This document shows, piece by piece, positions 58,538 to 64,000 of a stretch of 64,000 bases of DNA. The stretch spans positions 1 through 64,000 of the forward strand of contig JBPOGA010000021.1 of the NCBI GenBank assembly GCA_051252415.1. Reading direction: 5' to 3'. Numbering within the stretch: the stretch's first letter is position 1; every line of letters starts with the position of its first letter. The notes under the pieces are model-generated. The model saw only the letters and a list, made by a program, of their open reading frames with translations, was not told where the DNA came from and did no database searches. A program made the translations under genes and the position numbers. The stretch is from JBPOFY01 sp051252415 (GTDB lineage Bacteria > Verrucomicrobiota > Verrucomicrobiia > Opitutales > Coraliomargaritaceae).

Positions 58538-58679
58538 GTAGAAGCGGTTTTAACCGCTTTTTCGACAGCTACCCGTTGTGCAGTGGCGTCGCCGCTCGCG
58601 GCGGCCTCCGAGCCTAAGTAGAACCCTAGCATATCAGTGAGCCCGATGCAGGCCACCGCAAGCGGTGACGCCACATCAG

Positions 58680-59393
58680 TTACTCAGCCTCGCCATCCAC
58701 CGCCTCAATCACTTCGGTCCCGGCTTGAGCGGTGGCGATCATGGCAGTGTTCAAGCGGTTCTTTAAGATGAAATAGGCGATCATCGCGGGAATGCCGATC
58801 ACGAGCCCGGTCGCGGTGGTGATCAATGCTTCGCCGATGTCGCCAGCGAGTAACTCGGGGCGTCCCATGCCGCCGCGGCCGATGGTTTGGAAGGCGCTAA
58901 TCATACCGCTGACTGTGCCGAGCAAGCCGATCATTGGAGCGACGGAAGCGACAACATTCAAGTAGGTGATCCATTGGCTGACGCCGTTTTCTTCGGCTTC
59001 TAAATTTTCGACGAAGAGATTCTCCGCTTTTTCGTGGCTTGTTTTAAGTTTTGAAATGGCTGGCCCGAGGGCGCGTCCGAGTAGAGTGTTTTCGTTCTCG
59101 AGTGCGCTACGGCCTTTATCGAAGTCAGCAGCTGCGACGGCATCGCTTGCGGCTTTAGTTTGTTCGGCATTGTAGAATTTCTTTCGGTCCGTTTCTTTCC
59201 AAGAGTAAAAAATTAGAAAGAACATGATCAAGGAACATGCGCCGAGTGGATACATTGCCCAGCCGCCTTGTTGAATCAGTCCCCAGAGGCTTAGAGTGCT
59301 TTCAGTGGCGGCTTCCACCTCTGCGTCTTGGGCAAAGGCTACCGCTGGCGATATTAAAATAGAAAGGTAGAGAAGAGCGCTAGTGATTTTCAT
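58680..59393 (-). CDS. MotA/TolQ/ExbB-type proton channel protein
   Basis: 237 residues. A signal-like segment ends near FAQ, followed by three further membrane spans: MYPLGACSLIMFFLIFYSW, VVASVAPMIGLLGTVSGMISAF and TATGLVIGIPAMIAYFIL. GLLGTVSGMI and ALITTATGLVIGIPA are the ExbB/TolQ channel hallmarks. Its first codons overlap the stop of the upstream TPR gene (59390-59393), so it is translationally coupled. No ExbD/TolR gene follows in this window, which is unusual. Confidence 0.88.
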   Translation of the reverse strand: MKITSALLYLSILISPAVAFAQDAEVEAATESTLSLWGLIQQGGWAMYPLGACSLIMFFLIFYSWKETDRKKFYNAEQTKAASDAVAAADFDKGRSALENENTLLGRALGPAISKLKTSHEKAENLFVENLEAEENGVSQWITYLNVVASVAPMIGLLGTVSGMISAFQTIGRGGMGRPELLAGDIGEALITTATGLVIGIPAMIAYFILKNRLNTAMIATAQAGTEVIEAVDGEAE

Positions 59394-60310
59394 GTGTCGG
59401 TCGTTTCTTCGAGAATCGTTTTGTAGTAAGGAGCTAAAGTGGTGTCGTCTTTCGGCCAGTCAAAGCCGCGTTCTTGCATTTCTTGATACAAGGTGAGTGC
59501 ATATTCTTTATCCCGCAATGCTAGAGCCGCACTTATCGCAACTGCGTAACAAGCGTCCAATTGATCTTTTGGTGTTGGAGACGAAAAGATGATTGGTTTA
59601 AGTGCGAGTTCGAGGGCTCCATCGAAGTCCTCGGCCCTGAGCTTGTTTGTGCCGAGCACGTAGTAGCCGAGCGCGGATTCTTGATAGGGGCTGCGGCTCT
59701 CGACCCATGCTTCTGCGAGTGAGCGTGCTTGCTCGTGGAGTTCCAATTGGTGGTAACTGGATAAGATGGCGTCGTCTAATGCGCGAATGGCCGCAGGGTT
59801 ATCGATTTGCGGACGTAAGACTTCTGTCACGGCAATTGCGCGCGCCGGATTGTCTGACTGAAGAATGAGTTCGACGTAATAAATGAAAAAGTGTGATTCG
59901 CTGGCAGGCAGTAGCGGAATCATTTGCACGCGCTGATTGTAGAGTAGCTCTAATAGCTCGATAGCTTTCTCGTTTTCGTCTGCTTCGATCCACTCGGCGG
60001 CCAAGGTCTTGTAGCTTTCACCTGGGATTTTGAAGCTATCGACTTCGTTGGTATCGAATGTGAAAATGATCTCTCCTGCGCCTTCGGAGGTGCCAATCTG
60101 TATTTGATCTCCTGATACGTTGATCGAGTGTCCGGGGATGATACGATTGTTGTTGAGTGTGACATGAACGGGTTCCTGTAGCTCTCGGTGGATTGTTTCG
60201 TGTTCTTCAGGAGTCAGCCCTGCGGCTGCGCTGAAAGCGCAGAGTGAAAGTGAGAGTAAGAGTGAAAGTGTCCCTCGTAGATGTAGGGCTCGTGCTTGTC
60301 TTGAGATCAT
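59390..60310 (-). CDS. Exported TPR-like protein with repeat-derived start
   Basis: 306 residues from the ATG at 60308-60310. A signal peptide (LSLLLSLSLCAFSAAA) leads to a periplasmic domain with a beta-rich part (PVHVTLNNNRIIPGHSINVSGDQI in pieces) followed by TPR-like helices. There is no other start codon before the signal peptide: the first nine or so codons lie in sequence shared with repeat A's flank (see 13590-13640). The longer open frame to 60595 runs through repeat A and is not credible. It lies between the 960-residue TPR gene and the ExbB gene. Confidence 0.65.
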   Translation of the reverse strand: MISRQARALHLRGTLSLLLSLSLCAFSAAAGLTPEEHETIHRELQEPVHVTLNNNRIIPGHSINVSGDQIQIGTSEGAGEIIFTFDTNEVDSFKIPGESYKTLAAEWIEADENEKAIELLELLYNQRVQMIPLLPASESHFFIYYVELILQSDNPARAIAVTEVLRPQIDNPAAIRALDDAILSSYHQLELHEQARSLAEAWVESRSPYQESALGYYVLGTNKLRAEDFDGALELALKPIIFSSPTPKDQLDACYAVAISAALALRDKEYALTLYQEMQERGFDWPKDDTTLAPYYKTILEETTDT

Positions 60311-60500
60311 GAGCTTGTCGAATGGCGCGATGCCGCAGATGGATCGGATGGCAACAAACTGTCTTAGCGCTCTGCAAGGAAGCTGTCTCAAAATTGTGGA
60401 AAGTATCCTGTTGGAGCGTCGGGCTTCGTCCCGACATTGCGTCAGAGTTAGCCTTACTGGCGGTTTGGTGTCCGGACGGAGCCGGACGCTCCCATTGGGA
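60284..60500. repeat. Interspersed repeat family A, copy 4 with flank
   Basis: The core 60383-60500 begins CTGTCTCAAAATT and holds both inner palindromes but lacks the right inverted end. The flank 60284-60382 (tgtagggctcgtgcttg, gatcatgagcttgtcgaatg) matches the flank of copy 1. It separates the two TPR genes. Confidence 0.8.
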
Positions 60501-60591
60501 GAACGTCGAACGTCGAGTTTCTGAATCACCCGCAGGCAAGGCTGGGTGGCGTTCGGGACGAACGCCGCTACCTTTTGATAGAATCGCGTTA

Positions 60592-63474
60592 TCATGGAAC
60601 CACCTCCTCGGTAATCTCGTCGGCAATCGCCAGCGCGCTTTGCGCGCGTGCGGCTTCCTCTAGTGTTGGTAGCTTTTCGACCGCTAGTGCATACAGTTCG
60701 TTCTGCTTCAAACGTTCATCGCGGAGCATTTCCTCGAGTGTGTTGCGCGCAGCGATTGCGTCGCCGATTTCCTCGAAGAGTAGGGCGCTCTCCCAATAGG
60801 CTTTTGCAATGAGTTCTGGGTAGGCTCGATAAAGTGTGTAGATGCGTTGCCAGTAGGGGATGGCGCGTTTTGGGTTTTCGAGTTCGGTCTCGATACGTGC
60901 GAGGCCAGCGAGTGCACTGGCATGTGGGCGACCACGCATTTCCTTGATCTGTAGGATTTCGTTGAGTGTGGCAGATGCTTGTTCGTAGAGGCCTTGTGTG
61001 GTGAGCACATCCGCGGCGAGTAGTCTAGCTTCAGCCGCGAGTGGGTGAGTAGGTGTCTCTTCCAAGAAACGGATGAGCCATTTGCGGGCCTCAATCAGGC
61101 GATCGCTTTTGGCCGCGAGTTGCGCTTTGCCGTAGTAAGCGGCGGCACGTTCAAAGCGTTTTGGATATTCGTTGAGGAGTTGCTCGAAATAGTCGTCAGC
61201 GGATTCATATGCGCGATTGGATAGAGCGATGCCGACTGCTGCCAGGGTGGTGGGGTCTTGTTGCTCGATTGGGACAAAGCGGTGTATCGACAGCAGTGTC
61301 GCTTCGGCGGTCTTCGCGTCGATGCTACGAAGTTGTTTTTGATATGTGTAAAGCGTGAGCCGTGCATAGAACGTCAGCTTGTTTTCGGCTAAAGCGTATT
61401 CACTGCTTTCTTGGAGCCACGTATCGAAGCTCGGTGCGCGTTTAGGGTCGAGGGGTAAACCCTCTCCTACGGTTGCTGTGCCAGATCGTTTAAAGAGGTC
61501 TGCATATGCTGAGATGATTGAGCTGACAGCACGCGCTTGTGGTTTGTTACCAAATCGAACGAGCGCTTTTTCATATAGAGGGAAGGCTTCGTCGGCGCGT
61601 TCTTCTTGCTGGAGTGACCACCCAATGTGATAGAGCGCTTCGCTTACACGTGGCCGATCTGCGGCATCGTCGCGGTCTATGTAAGCTTGTAAGTGTTCGC
61701 GCAAGAGGTCGTAGTGTTCGAGTGCTTTATAGATCTTTGCTGCTTGGAAGGTCGCGTAGTCGTAAATTTGTGAGTCATCTGCAGGGACTTCCTTAAATGC
61801 AAATGCCGCAGCCGTAAGTTGACCGAGGCCCATGTAGATATCGCCACGTAAGGCCATGGCCTCGGCATAGCGATGATGGTCGGGGAACTTCTTAATGAGT
61901 ATGTCGGCAGCATCGAGAGCGGTTTCGTAGTCGCGCTCTGCGTAGTAGACGTTGGCGATTCGAAAGTGAACTTCAGGTGAGATGGGGTGCGCCTTAGTCA
62001 CTTTTTTGAGTGCGAGTAGCTTTTGGAGGCTCGTCTTGTAATCGCGTTCAAAGAAGTAAGTGAGGCTGTTCCAGAGCTTTGTTTGCTCGACTAGATGACT
62101 CTTCGGGAAGCGCTCGAGTCCGATAGTGAAGCTCTCTCTTGCGTCATCGTAGCGTTCTAGCGCGCAATAGTTGTAGCCGCGGGTGAATAACCAACGCGCG
62201 GCTTGTTTGTCCGTAGGATAGTTTTCAATGAGTTCATCCAGCACCTCGATGGCTTCAACGTATTTGTTTTCGCTTTGATAGGCACGGGCGATGAGAAACA
62301 AGGCACTGTTGGCGAGAGCGTGTGCGGGGTGTGTTTCTAGGAAACTTTGCGCAACGTCACGCGCCTCACTCCATAGCTCTGCTTCGCTAAGCGCGAGTAT
62401 CCAGCGGTAGTGTGCTTCTGCGCGTATATCATTTTCGAAGTCTGTATCCGTAGCCACTGTGCGAAATAGGATTGTCGCTTCACGGTAACGCGATGCGAGC
62501 AAGTAGGCCTGGCCTGATCTGAGGTAGAGCGAGGGGGTGTAATCCTCCATGTTTTCTAGTCGCTCCAGTTGTCGCTCTAAGCGAGCGATGAGTTGTCGCG
62601 AATGGCTTTTCCAGATGCTTGAGGCGAACATCGCTTGTTCCTCTAATGCACGCTTGGTGGCTTCGAGGCGTTCGCTTTGTTTCTCGATGAGTATGTTACG
62701 CGGTAGTGTGAGACGGTAGGCGCGGATGGCTTCTTTATAGAGACCATTGTTCAGGAGTAAATCGCCAGCATCGAGTGCTGCGAAACTGAGCACCGCGATG
62801 TCAGGCATGGCGGCAATGTTCCAGTCGGTTTCGAAAAGGATGTGCTGTGTTTGCTCGGAGTCACCGATACTGCCCGCGAGCTGAAGTGCCCGAAGGCGGG
62901 CTTGCATACGTAGAGTCTGTGGGGCCTTGGAATCGTAAAATCGATTTAATAAATCCATGGCCTCAGCATGGTCGCCTATTTCGGCCCGCAGATCGGCTTC
63001 TTGTAGAAGTGCGAGTGCGGCTTCGTTCGAATTCGGGAAGGTTTTTTGAAAGGTGTTGAAGGTCTGCGCCGCTGCAGCCAGTGAGTTGGTCTGTGATTGA
63101 GCAATTGCAGCATTGTAGAGCGCGAAGGCGCGGACCCCTGGGCGCGGGTTGTATTGGCTGAGCAACTCGCTAAAATAGACGAGGGCATCTGTGGGGCGTT
63201 CGGCTAAAAGTGCTGCGTAGCCGCGAACAGGGAGTAGGGCACTCTGAAACGTCCGATTTAGATATTCTGGCTCTTGGCCATAATCGAGCTCCATAGCTTC
63301 GAGTTGCCAGTAAGTGGAGCTGTAGTTTCCTTCACCAAAAGCTGCAACTGCTTGATCTAATTGCTCTTGCAAGGTTTGTGCAGAGGTCGGTGAAGCGGCT
63401 AGAAGAAGAGCGCTGATTCCCACAGCAAGGCCTGCTGTATATTTCCTAGGAGCGTTGAGAATGGGGTGCCACAT
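60592..63474 (-). CDS. Large exported TPR-repeat protein
   Basis: 960 residues with a signal peptide ending PTSAQ. The rest is a near-continuous TPR array of Tol/YbgF or BamD style (FGEGNYSSTYWQLE, ALYNAAIAQSQTN, AALALLQEADLRAEIGDHAEAM, and many 'Y..A...Y....P' units). It is probably a periplasmic scaffold that works with the ExbB-type channel encoded downstream. A half REP D unit (61448-61470) lies in frame inside the gene and codes for about nine residues (TVGEGLPLDP) in a linker between repeats. The gene is otherwise intact. Confidence 0.78.
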   Translation of the reverse strand: MWHPILNAPRKYTAGLAVGISALLLAASPTSAQTLQEQLDQAVAAFGEGNYSSTYWQLEAMELDYGQEPEYLNRTFQSALLPVRGYAALLAERPTDALVYFSELLSQYNPRPGVRAFALYNAAIAQSQTNSLAAAAQTFNTFQKTFPNSNEAALALLQEADLRAEIGDHAEAMDLLNRFYDSKAPQTLRMQARLRALQLAGSIGDSEQTQHILFETDWNIAAMPDIAVLSFAALDAGDLLLNNGLYKEAIRAYRLTLPRNILIEKQSERLEATKRALEEQAMFASSIWKSHSRQLIARLERQLERLENMEDYTPSLYLRSGQAYLLASRYREATILFRTVATDTDFENDIRAEAHYRWILALSEAELWSEARDVAQSFLETHPAHALANSALFLIARAYQSENKYVEAIEVLDELIENYPTDKQAARWLFTRGYNYCALERYDDARESFTIGLERFPKSHLVEQTKLWNSLTYFFERDYKTSLQKLLALKKVTKAHPISPEVHFRIANVYYAERDYETALDAADILIKKFPDHHRYAEAMALRGDIYMGLGQLTAAAFAFKEVPADDSQIYDYATFQAAKIYKALEHYDLLREHLQAYIDRDDAADRPRVSEALYHIGWSLQQEERADEAFPLYEKALVRFGNKPQARAVSSIISAYADLFKRSGTATVGEGLPLDPKRAPSFDTWLQESSEYALAENKLTFYARLTLYTYQKQLRSIDAKTAEATLLSIHRFVPIEQQDPTTLAAVGIALSNRAYESADDYFEQLLNEYPKRFERAAAYYGKAQLAAKSDRLIEARKWLIRFLEETPTHPLAAEARLLAADVLTTQGLYEQASATLNEILQIKEMRGRPHASALAGLARIETELENPKRAIPYWQRIYTLYRAYPELIAKAYWESALLFEEIGDAIAARNTLEEMLRDERLKQNELYALAVEKLPTLEEAARAQSALAIADEITEEVVP
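61448..61470. repeat. Half copy of REP family D inside a coding region
   Basis: gtcgaggggtaaaccctctc then ctac matches one arm of the REP D palindromes at 18558 and 29531. It is in frame with the TPR gene and does not break it. Confidence 0.75.
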
Positions 63475-63548
63475 GAGTCAAAGCGTTAGCTTGAGCGAGG
63501 TGTATTGAATCGCCAACACATTTTGCTGTAATTTTGCCGTAAAGAGCG

Positions 63549-63579
63549 TTGACAGAGGCAAAAATACTGATCCTATACG
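63549..63579 (+). promoter_or_regulatory. Likely promoter of tRNA-Pro
   Basis: TTGACA (63549-63554) and TATACG (63574-63579) are 19 bases apart, slightly wide, and end 16 bases before the tRNA 5' end. Confidence 0.5.
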
Positions 63580-63595
63580 CCTTTCAATTTTGGCA

Positions 63596-63673
63596 CGGGG
63601 CGTGGCGCAGCCTGGCTAGCGCATCTGCTTTGGGAGCAGAGGGTCGCAGGTTCGAATCCTGTCGCCCCGACCA
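63596..63673 (+). tRNA. tRNA-Pro (anticodon TGG)
   Basis: The acceptor stem CGGGGCG pairs with CGCCCCG. The anticodon stem TCTGC/GCAGA encloses TTTGGGA, giving anticodon TGG. The T arm is GCAGGTTCGAATCCTGT, and CCA is encoded (63671-63673). Length 78 with CCA. Confidence 0.96.
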
Positions 63674-63678
63674 AAATT

Positions 63679-63707
63679 AAACCTCCATCCCAAATGGAGG
63701 TTTTTTT
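63679..63707 (+). terminator. Terminator of tRNA-Pro
   Basis: AACCTCCAT and ATGGAGGTT pair around cccaa, followed by seven T residues. Confidence 0.93.
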
Positions 63708-63849
63708 GTGTCTGGATCAGGCGACTGGGTTCGAACCTGCGAGCAAGCAGGTTTGACGCAGTGTTTTCAGGAACAGAGTTCCGCTCGGAAAACACGAAGA
63801 AGGCGAAGCAATCCTGCCCGTCCGCCGTAGCTCATGGAGCGAAGGTGGA

Positions 63850-63896
63850 TCGCCCCGACCAAAATTTAAACCTCTATACCAAATGGTGGTTTTTTG
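63850..63896 (+). repeat. Partial copy of the tRNA-Pro 3' end and terminator
   Basis: tcgccccgaccaaaattt then aaacctc...ggttttttg repeats, with a few changes, the last 13 bases of the tRNA plus its terminator. A gttcgaacctgcgagc stretch at about 63729 recalls the T arm. The spacing of about 190 bases could mark a decayed tRNA copy or an integration duplicate. Confidence 0.7.
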
Positions 63897-63946
63897 TCGT
63901 ATTATGTATTCAGTTGTCTCAGGACACCTTTGGTAGTTTACGGGTC

Positions 63947-64000
63947 ATGAATTTAAAACACACACTTCTCAGGTTAGCGGTTTGTTTGTCAGGTATTGCT
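63947..64000 (+). CDS. Start of an exported protein, cut by the window end
   Basis: ATG at 63947 opens 18 codons to the end of the window: MNLKHTLLRLAVCLSGIA. A Lys/His/Arg start followed by a hydrophobic run is the beginning of a signal peptide. The product cannot be guessed. Confidence 0.5.
   Translation, partial: MNLKHTLLRLAVCLSGIA

Noticed and set aside
60311..60595. 95-residue N-terminal extension of the TPR protein
   Set aside because: It is a translation of repeat A; the signal peptide begins only after the ATG at 60308-60310.

Overview
The window looks like the chromosome of a marine-type Verrucomicrobiota bacterium (Opitutae/Puniceicoccales, Coraliomargarita-like). This is an inference from gene content and style: a Mla outer-membrane lipid operon and a LptA-like protein (diderm envelope), a eukaryote-like UDP-sugar pyrophosphorylase, a Ni superoxide dismutase, a large secreted beta-helix/discoidin/ricin protein, and many palindromic intergenic repeats. 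No rRNA or taxonomic marker is present to prove it.

Bases 1-1810 hold one secreted clan GH-A glycoside hydrolase. Bases 1923-9148 form the most unusual region: eight small plus-strand genes separated by seven attC-like recombination sites. This is an integron gene-cassette array with no integrase in view (a CALIN). The third attC is split by a minus-strand group IIC-attC intron (about 3198-5106) that carries its own reverse transcriptase/maturase. Cassette products include two small membrane proteins, a TM-anchored protein, a secreted protein, a possible SUKH-fold immunity protein, a lipoprotein and an SRPBCC protein. A P-loop ATPase closes the array and may be a cassette that has lost its attC.

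From 9.1 to 25.4 kb there are a COG2509 flavoprotein, a YHS protein, a choice-of-anchor I protein, secreted NiSOD, a REP-associated tyrosine transposase (RAYT) embedded in its own REP arrays, a methyltransferase/Kelch/glycosyltransferase set, ffh, a repeat-helical envelope protein and the beta-helix/F5_8C/ricin protein. From 25.1 to 33.2 kb come a 51-aa membrane protein, aspS, a LptA/OstA-like protein, tRNA-Gly and a tightly packed mlaEFDCA operon without mlaB.

From 33.8 to 46.9 kb lie mostly housekeeping genes: serA, plsY, korAB, hom, rpsU, a sugar epimerase, two hsp20 genes, rpsB and tsf. A gene-poor, repeat-rich stretch follows (46.9-47.9 kb). Then come two small envelope proteins, a carboxynorspermidine dehydrogenase-like enzyme, ygfZ, HU, a GspB/ExeA-type pair, an FtsB-like protein, a UDP-sugar pyrophosphorylase followed by a phosphohexomutase, and an ExbB plus two-TPR-protein cluster. 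The window ends with tRNA-Pro, a partial copy of its 3' end, and the first 18 codons of an exported protein.

Intergenic spaces are filled by at least six families of palindromic REP-like repeats. One copy appears to supply the start codon of a TPR protein, and a half-copy lies in frame inside the 960-aa TPR protein. All product names come from motif recognition by eye; no database search was run.
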